Source: Zobellia barbeyronii
GTDB lineage: Bacteria > Bacteroidota > Bacteroidia > Flavobacteriales > Flavobacteriaceae
Assembly: GCF_018603515.1 (NCBI RefSeq)
Contig: NZ_JACATN010000008.1
Span: 43,915 to 107,914 of the forward strand
Length of the DNA: 64,000 nt
Direction of reading: 5' to 3'
Part shown: piece by piece, positions 54,235-63,028 of the stretch
How the letters are laid out: the number at the start of each line of letters is the position of its first letter
How positions within the stretch are numbered: the stretch's first letter is position 1
The notes under the pieces: generated by a model
Told to the model about the DNA's origin: nothing
Database searches by the model: none
The model's input: the letters and a program-made list of their open reading frames with translations, nothing else
Program-made: the position numbers and the translations under genes

Positions 54235-55596
54235 ATGAAATTATTAGAAAAGGTACAAGGTCTTATCGGAAAAGGTAACGGAAGGACATCAAAGGCTAAA
54301 AAGAATATTTTTTTGACCATTATCATCAAGGGGTTGGGAATCTTAATTGGATTTCTATACTTTCCCTTGTCATTGGATTACCTAGGAGCCATGAAATTTG
54401 GGATATACCTTACCCTTTTATCTACCATAGATTGGTTTTTAAATTTCGATATTGGCATAGGACTAGGTTTAAGAAACAAGTTTGGAGAAGCTATTGCTAG
54501 AGATGAAGAAAAGGAAGCTGTGCATTATGTTAGTACCGCTTACTTCGTTTTAGGGGGGATAGTAACCCTACTAACGTTCGTTTTACTTGCTTTAAACTTT
54601 ATACTTCCTTGGACGGCGTGGCTTAATATAGCTCCCGATATGGTTGAGGAAGTAAAAATGTTGGGAGCGGTAATTATTGTTGCTTTTGGCGTTAGGTTTG
54701 TAACCCGTAATGTTTATGAGATATTTTACGCGTTGCAGAAAATGGCGTACGTAGAGTATTTTTCTTTATTGACTAAGGCTTCTTTTTTGGTGTTGATTTT
54801 ATTGATACCATATGTAATGAGTGACTCTTTGCTTCTTTTTGGAACAGCAAAGGCTATGACGTTTGCCTTAGTGCCATTATTTGTTGGACTTTATTTTTTT
54901 AGGCGGAAATTCAGTCAGTATAGACCAACACTTAAGGCTGTGAAATTGGATTACTTTAAGGATCTTTTTTCCCTGGGAGTTAAATTTTTTCTTATCAAAA
55001 TATCTCTTCTTGTAATACATCAGACTAACAACCTTTTAATTGCAAGTTTTGTATCCTTAGAAGGAGTGCCTCAGTATGAAGCAGCATATAAGTACCTCTC
55101 TATATTTATGATTCTTTTTGTGATTATCACAAATCAACTTTGGCCTTCCAATATCGAAGCATATGTAAAGGGAGATATAGAATGGATGAGAAAATCTTTG
55201 AAAACGGTGGTGAAAGTATGGTTTGTTACTTTGGTGCTTGCCGTCATTATGGTATTGATTTCACCGTTTGTTTATAAGTTTTGGTTACAAGGTAATCTTG
55301 AAATACCAATTGGTATTTCAATTACTGTAGCCGTATCCGTCTGTCTGGTTACTTGGATTAATATTTTTAGTATTGTATTGAATGGAACAGGTAAGATAAG
55401 GATTCAGATGTACGCTTATCTTTTTGCGGCCGTAATAAACATTCCTGCATCATTGTTCTTTGTCAAAGTTCTAAACCTTGGTGTGATAGGTATTGTTTTA
55501 GGTACCGTAGCTTGCTTGATACCGTTGGCCATTTTAGCTCCAATTCAGGTTATGAAAATATTAGCTAAAAAAGAAAGAGGCATATGGGCACAATAA
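54235..55596 (+). CDS. Polysaccharide flippase (Wzx-like)
   Basis: The 453-residue membrane protein of the MATE/PST superfamily has about 12 helices. The N-terminal sequence (FLTIIIKGLGILIGFLYFPL, then SLDYLGAMKFGIYLTLLS) is characteristic of Wzx proteins. It starts 14 bases after the polymerase ends. It should flip lipid-linked repeat units to the periplasm. Confidence 0.9.
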   Translation: MKLLEKVQGLIGKGNGRTSKAKKNIFLTIIIKGLGILIGFLYFPLSLDYLGAMKFGIYLTLLSTIDWFLNFDIGIGLGLRNKFGEAIARDEEKEAVHYVSTAYFVLGGIVTLLTFVLLALNFILPWTAWLNIAPDMVEEVKMLGAVIIVAFGVRFVTRNVYEIFYALQKMAYVEYFSLLTKASFLVLILLIPYVMSDSLLLFGTAKAMTFALVPLFVGLYFFRRKFSQYRPTLKAVKLDYFKDLFSLGVKFFLIKISLLVIHQTNNLLIASFVSLEGVPQYEAAYKYLSIFMILFVIITNQLWPSNIEAYVKGDIEWMRKSLKTVVKVWFVTLVLAVIMVLISPFVYKFWLQGNLEIPIGISITVAVSVCLVTWINIFSIVLNGTGKIRIQMYAYLFAAVINIPASLFFVKVLNLGVIGIVLGTVACLIPLAILAPIQVMKILAKKERGIWAQ

Positions 55597-55684
55597 AAAA
55601 TTTGGCCCACAATATAGACGTAGCCGATAGAACATCGCTTACAAATCAAAATATACACCAACTATAGTTTTTGCAGAACAGAAT

Positions 55685-56872
55685 ATGAAGAATCAAAAAC
55701 ATGTTATTTTTCTAGGAGAAGCTAGGTTTCCTTATGGCTTGGCATCAGTTCAGAGAATGACTTTGATGGCAAGGGCATTGCTCCATGAAAATATTAAAGC
55801 AACGATTATATGCCGCAAAGGTTCCTGGAACAAAGGGGAGCATCCAGACTTTAAATATGAAGGTGTATACGAGGGCATCAATTATATTTATACTTCTAAA
55901 GAAGTTCATAAGCCAAGTGGTTTCATTAACCGAAATTTACAGAAGTTTAGAGGGGTCTATGGAGAGTATCAGTATTTGAAAAAGTTGAAGCAAGAAGGTG
56001 AAATTAGCATGGCTATACTATCCAACAGAAAGTTAATACACGTTTTTCGGTATCTTTTTTTTGGTTCCCTATTCAAGTTTCCAATAGCTATAAACCTCGT
56101 CGAAATGGCTTCTTCAATGCAACATAAAAGAAGTTTTTCAAGAAAGGTTAATGATTATGTGCTGGATAAATGGGTAGTTAAACTTTACGATGGAGCCCTT
56201 CCCATTAGTGACAAGTTAATGAGTTTTTATGGTGATGCATGTCCAACCAAGCCTAACTTAAAATTGCCCATTGTATGCGATTTTGATAAGTTTGATATAG
56301 CTAGAGAGCCATCTGAGCCATATTTCTTGTACTGTGGCAGTATTTCTTACCGGGAGGTTATAGACTTCATTTTGGAAGCTTATAAACGTATCGCACAAGA
56401 TGAAAACGTAAAGTTGTATATGATTGTAAGCGGCGAGAGCAAAAAAGAAGTAGCTAGGTTTCAGCAAGAAATGAACAATATGTTCGAAACCAATCCTATA
56501 CAGTTATTTTCCAACATACCATATTCAGATTTAGTAAGCTTGTATGTAAATGCAAAGGCACTACTTATTCCGCTTAGACCAACAATTCAAGATACATCAA
56601 GATTTCCACATAAAATTGGAGAATATTTAGCTTCTGGAAACCCAGTTATCACAACTAATATTGGAGAAATACCTAATTATTTCGAAGATGAAATAACCGC
56701 TTTGATGGCTGATACCTATGACATTGATGCTTTTGCGCAGAAAATGAAATTTGTGGTAGACAATCCAGAAAAAGCTATAGAGATAGGTCTTAATGGTCAG
56801 AAGTTGGGTTTAAGAGAGTTTGACTATAGAACACATGGTTCACGTTTGAATAAATTTATAGAGGGCCTGTAA
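55685..56872 (+). CDS. GT4-type glycosyltransferase
   Basis: The 395-residue cytoplasmic enzyme has a GT-B fold. The C-terminal nucleotide-sugar domain reads FPHKIGEYLASGNPVITTNI, the equivalent of the usual E-x7-E region, after LLIPLRPTIQDTSR. The N-terminal part (FLGEARFPYGLASVQRMTLM) is the acceptor side. Donor sugar unknown. Confidence 0.87.
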   Translation: MKNQKHVIFLGEARFPYGLASVQRMTLMARALLHENIKATIICRKGSWNKGEHPDFKYEGVYEGINYIYTSKEVHKPSGFINRNLQKFRGVYGEYQYLKKLKQEGEISMAILSNRKLIHVFRYLFFGSLFKFPIAINLVEMASSMQHKRSFSRKVNDYVLDKWVVKLYDGALPISDKLMSFYGDACPTKPNLKLPIVCDFDKFDIAREPSEPYFLYCGSISYREVIDFILEAYKRIAQDENVKLYMIVSGESKKEVARFQQEMNNMFETNPIQLFSNIPYSDLVSLYVNAKALLIPLRPTIQDTSRFPHKIGEYLASGNPVITTNIGEIPNYFEDEITALMADTYDIDAFAQKMKFVVDNPEKAIEIGLNGQKLGLREFDYRTHGSRLNKFIEGL

Positions 56873-56950
56873 AACGTCCGATAATCAAATGATTACTTTG
56901 TAGGTAATAAATCAATAACTCTAATATCTATATCAATTGCAAAGGTCGCT

Positions 56951-58081
56951 ATGACAGAAAAGAAAAATATCTGTATTACTATAAACTCATTAGGGCGTGG
57001 GGGTGCTGAGAAGCAATGCCTGCTGTTGGCCAAAGCACTTAAGCCTTTCCATAATGTTACGGTGGTAATTCTTAAGCCAGAACCATCGTATGAGTCTCAC
57101 GTGAAGTTTATTCAAAAAGAAGAAATTAATCACATTGTAATGTCACCAAATGTGTTGGCTAATGCAGTTAATTTTATGAAATTTTTGAAAACAGAAAAGA
57201 TAGATATCGTTTTTTCATTCTTGCCTACAGATACTATTTTTTCTGGTTTATGTGGTAAGGTGGCAGGTGTATCATATTCTTTTGGAGGGATTAGAAATAG
57301 TTATATGCCCAAGCTAAAATTTATGGCTTTAAGGGCCGTAAATAATTATTTTCTGGACTATACCATTGCTAATAATTTTGCGGCTTATTGTTCGTCGCAA
57401 GATTTTGGATTTAAAAAGAATGTTTTTGTAATATCCAATGGTATAGATATTAAGCCTTTTCAAGAACGAAATGCGATAACTAACAAATCAGTTTCTATAA
57501 TTAGTATGGGTAGGTTGGTAGAGCAAAAGAAGTATGATGTTGCTCTTAAATGTATTCACGAACTCAAAACAAAATTGGGAGACGAATATAGATTTCATTA
57601 TAAAATTGTAGGTCAAGGGCCTGAGGAAGATAATATTGTTGCTGATATACAGCGATATGGGTTAACAAGTGAAGTTGAACTTGTAACTAACCCATCAAAT
57701 ATCTATAAACTATTAGAAGAGTCCGATGTGTATTTGTGTACTTCTTCTTTTGAAGGGGTTTCAAATTCAGTTATGGAGGCTATGAATTGTGCTTTGCCGG
57801 TTGTAGCAACAGATGCAGGAGATAATTCAAGACTCGTAGTTCATAAGAAGACTGGTTTCATTGCTGAGATAGGTGACGCTGAGACTCTATCGGGTCATCT
57901 TGCAAATCTTGTAAAGTTACCAAGTAAAAGAATTGAAATGGGAGCTGAAAGCTATAACCATCTTGTGGAAAATTTCAGTTATGAAGCATTTCAAAATCAG
58001 TATTTAAAACTAATAGAAAATATAGAAACATTTAAAATAGATAAGGGTAACGTCTGTCTTGAAAATGTAAACGTAAGTTAG
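56951..58081 (+). CDS. GT4-type glycosyltransferase
   Basis: The 376-residue GT-B enzyme has the acceptor-loop motif NSLGRGGAEKQCLLLAKAL, then SMGRLVEQKKYDVALK and CTSSFEGVSNSVMEAMNCAL, containing the E-x7-E pair that binds the nucleotide sugar. It is the second of four GT4 enzymes, each probably adding one sugar to the repeat unit. Confidence 0.92.
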   Translation: MTEKKNICITINSLGRGGAEKQCLLLAKALKPFHNVTVVILKPEPSYESHVKFIQKEEINHIVMSPNVLANAVNFMKFLKTEKIDIVFSFLPTDTIFSGLCGKVAGVSYSFGGIRNSYMPKLKFMALRAVNNYFLDYTIANNFAAYCSSQDFGFKKNVFVISNGIDIKPFQERNAITNKSVSIISMGRLVEQKKYDVALKCIHELKTKLGDEYRFHYKIVGQGPEEDNIVADIQRYGLTSEVELVTNPSNIYKLLEESDVYLCTSSFEGVSNSVMEAMNCALPVVATDAGDNSRLVVHKKTGFIAEIGDAETLSGHLANLVKLPSKRIEMGAESYNHLVENFSYEAFQNQYLKLIENIETFKIDKGNVCLENVNVS

Positions 58082-58126
58082 AGTGTTAACCACACTTGCA
58101 ATAAAAATATAGTAGACCAACATTGA

Positions 58127-59227
58127 ATGAAGGTATTATTACTTATTGATAGTCTTACTTCGGGAGGCAGAGAAAGAAGATTGATTGAACTTATAAAGGG
58201 ATGTAAAAGCCATGAAGATATAGAATTGTCTCTGGTAACATTTTCTGACAAAGTGCACTATAAAGAAGTGTTTGAACTCGGTATTCCAATAACAATCATG
58301 AAAAGGGTTCCTAAAAAAAATCCCATGGTTTTTTACAAGCTTTATCAGTTTTGTAAGAGTTACAAACCGGATGTAATTCATAGTTGGGGTACAATGTCTA
58401 CTATTTTGGCTATTCCTGCTTCTGTATTATTAGGTATTAAAATAATTAACGGAAACATCGTAAACGCAACAAAAGACATGGGTTTCTTTGATGAGCGTTT
58501 ACTCAGGGCTAGGCTAACTTTTCCTTTCTCTAAGGTTATATTGGGTAATTCGTTGGCTGGTTTAGATGCGTATAGCGTACCTGAAAAGAAAAGAGTTTGT
58601 ATATACAATGGCTTCGGTAATAAAAGAATAGATAATTTAAAAAATCCTGAATCTCTTAGAGAAGAGTTTGGCTTAGCTAATGAAAGAGTAGTTGGTATGG
58701 TCGCAAGCTTTACCGATAAAAAAGATTTTGCAAATTTTATAAATGCGGGTTTACGTATTTTGGATAGTCGAGAAGATGTAGTTTTTATGGCTATAGGTGA
58801 TGGTCCTAACCTTGAAAAATGTAAGCAAATGATTCCTCAAGAATATGCGTCAAAATTTGTTTTTACGGGTGTTAGAAGTGATGTGGAGTCGCTAGTAAAT
58901 CTTTTTAATGTGGGAATCTTAGCTACAAATACTGATGTTCATGGAGAAGGAATTTCAAATTCTATTCTTGAATATATGGCGTTGGGCAAACCGGTTGTCG
59001 CAACTACTGGAGGAGGAACTAATGAAATTGTAAATGATGGTGATACAGGTTTTTTAATTCCTAATTCCGCACCCGAAGTTTTGGCAGAGAAAGTTTTGTA
59101 TCTATTAGATAATAATGAGGTTGCAGAGCAAATGGGAGCAAAAGGAAAAAATAGAATTGATGAGATGTTCAGTTTAAAGAAGATGACTTCTGCATATTAT
59201 GAACTCTACCAAGATATGTTACAGTAA
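58127..59227 (+). CDS. GT4-type glycosyltransferase
   Basis: The 366-residue GT-B enzyme begins LLIDSLTSGGRERRLIELIK. It contains GMVASFTDKKDFANFI and HGEGISNSILEYMALGKPVV with the E-x7-E pair, then GGTNEIVNDGDTGFLIP. Moderate similarity to the previous gene suggests a shared origin. Confidence 0.92.
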   Translation: MKVLLLIDSLTSGGRERRLIELIKGCKSHEDIELSLVTFSDKVHYKEVFELGIPITIMKRVPKKNPMVFYKLYQFCKSYKPDVIHSWGTMSTILAIPASVLLGIKIINGNIVNATKDMGFFDERLLRARLTFPFSKVILGNSLAGLDAYSVPEKKRVCIYNGFGNKRIDNLKNPESLREEFGLANERVVGMVASFTDKKDFANFINAGLRILDSREDVVFMAIGDGPNLEKCKQMIPQEYASKFVFTGVRSDVESLVNLFNVGILATNTDVHGEGISNSILEYMALGKPVVATTGGGTNEIVNDGDTGFLIPNSAPEVLAEKVLYLLDNNEVAEQMGAKGKNRIDEMFSLKKMTSAYYELYQDMLQ

Positions 59228-59284
59228 ATTGCGCTTAACAGAAGAATATAATCGAGTAACATTAATTCAAAAGATTTCAAATCT

Positions 59285-60403
59285 TTGACTATGGCTGTAA
59301 AGAAAAAAATAGCTTTTTTTGGTATTAAATATTTTCCTTCTAGGGGAGGAACTAGTCGTGTGGCAGAGAATATGATTCTCAACCTTGTTGATCAATATGA
59401 TATAACGGTTTACTGTTATAATAATGAAATGGCTAAAAATCACATAAAAGGAGTTAACGTCATAGAGTTTCCTGAGATAAAATTGGGAAGCTTGGGAGTG
59501 TTCATGTATTATTGGTTGTGTTGTATGCATATTAAAATAAAAGGGCAATATGATATAATTCACGCGCATAAGATTGATAGTTTTTTCTTTTTGAATGCCT
59601 TGAGTAAAGAAGCGAAGGTGGTAGCCACAGCACATGAGGCACCATACAAACGAGATAAATGGGGTAGGGTTGCTAAGTGGTTTTTCAAAATATCAGAAAA
59701 GCGATTTTTAAACTTTACAGGTATTAAGACCGCCATTTCTAAGCCTTTATGTGAGTTTTATAAAGAAAACAATAATGTAGATGTTAAATTTATACCAAAC
59801 GGTATAAATTTAATGGAAAAAGTTGATCATGAGGCAGCAAAAGGTTTCTGGCCAAAAAACGTAGGACCTGATGAACCATTCGTTCTTTTTGCAGCAAGAA
59901 GAATAATGGGCACAAAAGGTCTTCATACCATGTTAAAGGCATATAAGAAAATAGATTATAAAGGGAATATTTTTGTGGCAGGTGAGTTGGATAATTACCC
60001 TGCTTACATAAAGCAAATTAGGGAGTTGGGTAAAGGTTTAAATGTTCATTTTTTAGGTTTTGTAAGCCCTTTGCCAACCCTTTTGGCGCTAGTTGAGCAA
60101 AGTGAGTACTTTATTTTTCCATCAGAGACAGAAGGTATGTCTATTATGTTGCTAGAGGTTGCTAGTGCAGGAAAACCAATTGTAGCAAGTGATATTCCAG
60201 AGAATACACAAGTCTTTGATAGTAATGATGTTTTGTACTTCCAAAACAAAAATGTTGATGATTTAGCAGAAAAGTTACTTTGGGCCGAGAATAATCGTGA
60301 AGATTTTGAGGTATTAGGAAAACATGCTAAAGCAAAGGTAGAAGATCAATATACTTGGGATAGGATTACTCATGAATATAGCGCCATTTATGATAGTATC
60401 TAA
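59285..60403 (+). CDS. GT4-type glycosyltransferase
   Basis: The 372-residue GT-B enzyme begins IAFFGIKYFPSRGGTSRVAE. It has ARRIMGTKGLHTMLKAYKKI and FPSETEGMSIMLLEVASAGK. It closes the glycosyltransferase run and is followed by lyase-like genes. Confidence 0.92.
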   Translation: MTMAVKKKIAFFGIKYFPSRGGTSRVAENMILNLVDQYDITVYCYNNEMAKNHIKGVNVIEFPEIKLGSLGVFMYYWLCCMHIKIKGQYDIIHAHKIDSFFFLNALSKEAKVVATAHEAPYKRDKWGRVAKWFFKISEKRFLNFTGIKTAISKPLCEFYKENNNVDVKFIPNGINLMEKVDHEAAKGFWPKNVGPDEPFVLFAARRIMGTKGLHTMLKAYKKIDYKGNIFVAGELDNYPAYIKQIRELGKGLNVHFLGFVSPLPTLLALVEQSEYFIFPSETEGMSIMLLEVASAGKPIVASDIPENTQVFDSNDVLYFQNKNVDDLAEKLLWAENNREDFEVLGKHAKAKVEDQYTWDRITHEYSAIYDSI

Positions 60404-60469
60404 ACTGTAAGCTAAGAATTATAGGGCTAAACTAATTTGTCTTATTTTACAGTGGTAAAGATTTTAGTA

Positions 60470-61462
60470 ATGAGGAATTTTTCTGGTTTTGGAATTCTAA
60501 TTGGTATAATAGGCCTTTTAGCTATTACTACTGCGACCGTGTACGTGTCTACAGATAATTTTTTTTCTGATTCCTTATCTCCAATTAATTACAATACAAC
60601 TTCTCTTACTAAATTAGACACTACTGCATATTGCCATTCTAAAGGAGGAAAGGCAAATGAAAGCGGCCTCAAAGAGTGGTGTTGGAAGAATTTTACTACA
60701 CCTAAATATTCAGGAAGAAAAGGTTCTAACTTAATAAAGGGACAATTAAAGTTAAATTCTGAGTGCTCTGAAAATCAAATATCTATTGTTGATGGCCAGA
60801 TAAGATTTGGTGTTAATCCGCAAAAACCCAAGCCAGCTAAGTGGTGTTCGAAAGAATATAATTATCGGGCAGAGTTGAGTACAGCACCCTGGCCGGTAAA
60901 TCAAGAAAAAGGTACCGAAGAATGGTTTGGTTGGACATATACATTTGGAGATAATTATAGTATTGACTCCAAAGTACCTTGGCTCTTCTTTCAAATACAC
61001 GAGGGTACTACAGGTCTCCCCCCTCAAGTAGCGTTGTGGTGTATGAATAATAAAGGTCCTGGTAGCGGTAAGCCCGGAGAAATTCATGTGGTAAATAATG
61101 CTAGTGCATACAAGAATCAATATTCTCCAACAGGAGTTACTCCTCTTGCCGGTCAAACGGTTTCAATCGTTGTTCATGTAGTTTATGGTGATTCTTATAA
61201 CGGATTATTAGAGGTGTGGCTAGATGGTAGAAAAGTGCATGGTCGTAATGTCAGAACAGTGCGAGCTTCTAATGAGGTAGGAGGTAATGCAAAATGGGGT
61301 ATTTATAAATGGCGATGGTCGGATAGTAAAGGTGTGGAACAATCACTTTTGCAAGGAATAGATCATTTGGAAACTTTTATGGGCCCACTCAAAATAGTCA
61401 CAAGAAAACCTGGTGAGCTTAATTATTTAGATGATGCATATCAAATGGTTGCTCCTAAATAA
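60470..61462 (+). CDS. Membrane-anchored polysaccharide-lyase-like protein
   Basis: The start is the ATG at 60470; the longer form begins with TTG. The 330-residue protein has one N-terminal membrane helix (GFGILIGIIGLLAITTATVY) and a beta-jelly-roll domain like the heparin-lyase-I-type/Polysacc_lyase family. Seen are YRAELSTAPWPVN, GTEEWFGWTYTFGDNY, WLFFQIHEG (candidate catalytic His), GLLEVWLDGRKV and LETFMGPLKIVTRK. Four cysteines in the N-terminal third are shared with the next gene. It may cut or bind the polysaccharide made by the locus. Confidence 0.75.
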   Translation: MRNFSGFGILIGIIGLLAITTATVYVSTDNFFSDSLSPINYNTTSLTKLDTTAYCHSKGGKANESGLKEWCWKNFTTPKYSGRKGSNLIKGQLKLNSECSENQISIVDGQIRFGVNPQKPKPAKWCSKEYNYRAELSTAPWPVNQEKGTEEWFGWTYTFGDNYSIDSKVPWLFFQIHEGTTGLPPQVALWCMNNKGPGSGKPGEIHVVNNASAYKNQYSPTGVTPLAGQTVSIVVHVVYGDSYNGLLEVWLDGRKVHGRNVRTVRASNEVGGNAKWGIYKWRWSDSKGVEQSLLQGIDHLETFMGPLKIVTRKPGELNYLDDAYQMVAPK

Positions 61463-61769
61463 AGAATTTCTACATCTTTATTTTGTTGTAATTCGCATAG
61501 GTAACCTTAGCTTTCTACAGTGCTAAGTCTTCATTTTATAGGTCAGTTTTTAAAGAAATATATTATTTCGATGTACTGCATCTCTTCATTGCACTAATTC
61601 CATATTATGCCCGTTAGATTTAAACTGGAAATAAGATAAATTCTAATGAGTGTTTTTGTAAAAATTTTCTAAAGAATTAAAATATCCCGTATGACAGAAC
61701 TTAAAAGTTAAACACATCTTTTTTAGGAGGCGACCTACCAAATCCTAAATACAGATTTATATAGTATTT
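61463..61769. other. Intergenic region between lyase-like paralogues
   Basis: No gene is seen. An AGGAGG at about 61725-61730 is 40 bases before the next start, too far to be its ribosome-binding site. No clear promoter or hairpin. Confidence 0.5.
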
Positions 61770-62852
61770 ATGAAATTCCCAAAGATTACCATTGCATATC
61801 TATGCGCTCTTACCGTTTTATCGTGTGGTAAAGATAACCTTGGCCAAGGCGAGATTAAAAGTGTAGAAATACAGAAAGAGATTGATGAAGAAGAGATTCA
61901 GGCTGATGAAATTGATGCTGGAACTGATACTGAAAGTGAACTAGATGAAATTTTAGAAAGTCAAAAAAATAATCAAGAAGAAAATCCATCACCAGGAGAC
62001 ACTTCGGCATCTGTACCAGAAATGGGTTGTTTTACAAAGGGAGGCTCCGCAGAAGAAATCGGACTCAAAACTTGGTGTTGGGAAGATTCCACTATTCCAG
62101 AATATTCAAATAAAAAAGGTGTGCTTTTTAGTGATGGTCAATTAAAAGTGGATTCTGAGTGTTATGAAAAGCAAGTTTCTGTCGAAGACGGTCAAATTAA
62201 GTTTAGCTTAAACCCTACTTACCCTGCTGTGGAGGATTGGTGTTCCCGCGATTTTAATATGCGTGCAGAAATTAGTACACAACCCTGGAAAGTAAATCAT
62301 TCTAAAGGTACCGAAGAATGGTTTGGCTGGAGTTATACTTTTGGTTCGGATTACATTATAGATAAAAGCAATCATTGGTTATTTTTTCAAGTTCACCCTG
62401 GTGTAGTAGGAGAATCACCTCATACAGAATTAATGATTATTAAGGATGGTCAAATCAACGGGCATAATGCTGGAGAGATATTTGTTATAAATGCGGCAAA
62501 TGGAAAAGATTATCATCCTACCGGTATTACTCCAAAAGCTGGTGAAACATTTAATATTGTTGTTCATGCAGTTTGGGGAGATACTAGCAATGGCTTATTA
62601 CAGGTTTGGATTAATGGGCAAAGTCTTTATAATAAACAGGTAGCTACCATTTATAAAGCTTATCCATGGGGGGGTAATGCCAAATGGGGTATTTATAAAT
62701 GGCCATGGGCAGATGCTGAAGCTGTAGCGCTATCTCAAAATCAAGGAATTTCACATCTTGAAACTTTTATGGGACCATTGCGGATGATAACTAGAAAACC
62801 TGGCGATTTAGACTACGGAAAAGATTCATATGCCCTAGTATCACCTAATTAG
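61770..62852 (+). CDS. Polysaccharide-lyase-like lipoprotein
   Basis: The 360-residue lipoprotein has the signal MKFPKITIAYLCALTVLSC followed by GKDN. An acidic linker (about 30-85, rich in Glu and Asp) precedes the same jelly-roll domain as the previous gene. Matching segments are MRAEISTQPWKVN, GTEEWFGWSYTFGSDY, WLFFQVHPG, GGNAKWGIYKWPW and LETFMGPLRMITRKPGDLDY. It is a tandem paralogue carried on a lipid anchor instead of a helix. Confidence 0.78.
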   Translation: MKFPKITIAYLCALTVLSCGKDNLGQGEIKSVEIQKEIDEEEIQADEIDAGTDTESELDEILESQKNNQEENPSPGDTSASVPEMGCFTKGGSAEEIGLKTWCWEDSTIPEYSNKKGVLFSDGQLKVDSECYEKQVSVEDGQIKFSLNPTYPAVEDWCSRDFNMRAEISTQPWKVNHSKGTEEWFGWSYTFGSDYIIDKSNHWLFFQVHPGVVGESPHTELMIIKDGQINGHNAGEIFVINAANGKDYHPTGITPKAGETFNIVVHAVWGDTSNGLLQVWINGQSLYNKQVATIYKAYPWGGNAKWGIYKWPWADAEAVALSQNQGISHLETFMGPLRMITRKPGDLDYGKDSYALVSPN

Positions 62853-62893
62853 TTTTTTTCCTAATAACATATTTCTCTTAGGATAATTTTTTT

Positions 62894-62940
62894 TCGATGA
62901 AGTGCACAATAAATTATTTTGTGCACTTCATCGATCTTTT
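62894..62940 (+). terminator. Strong terminator after the lyase-like pair
   Basis: A perfect 16-bp stem (62894-62909 with 62919-62934) with a nine-base loop is followed by TCTTTT. It ends the exopolysaccharide-lyase region. Confidence 0.85.
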
Positions 62941-63028
62941 ATGGTTTACGTCGACTTTTTCGTGTCATTTGTGCGTATATAGCGTCGTAGTTATTTTTCA
63001 AAAGTAGAAAAGCCCCAAGAGAAACCTT

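Noticed and set aside
61725..61730. AGGAGG as ribosome-binding site of the second lyase-like gene
   Set aside because: It is 40 bases from the ATG, and genes in this window generally lack such sites.
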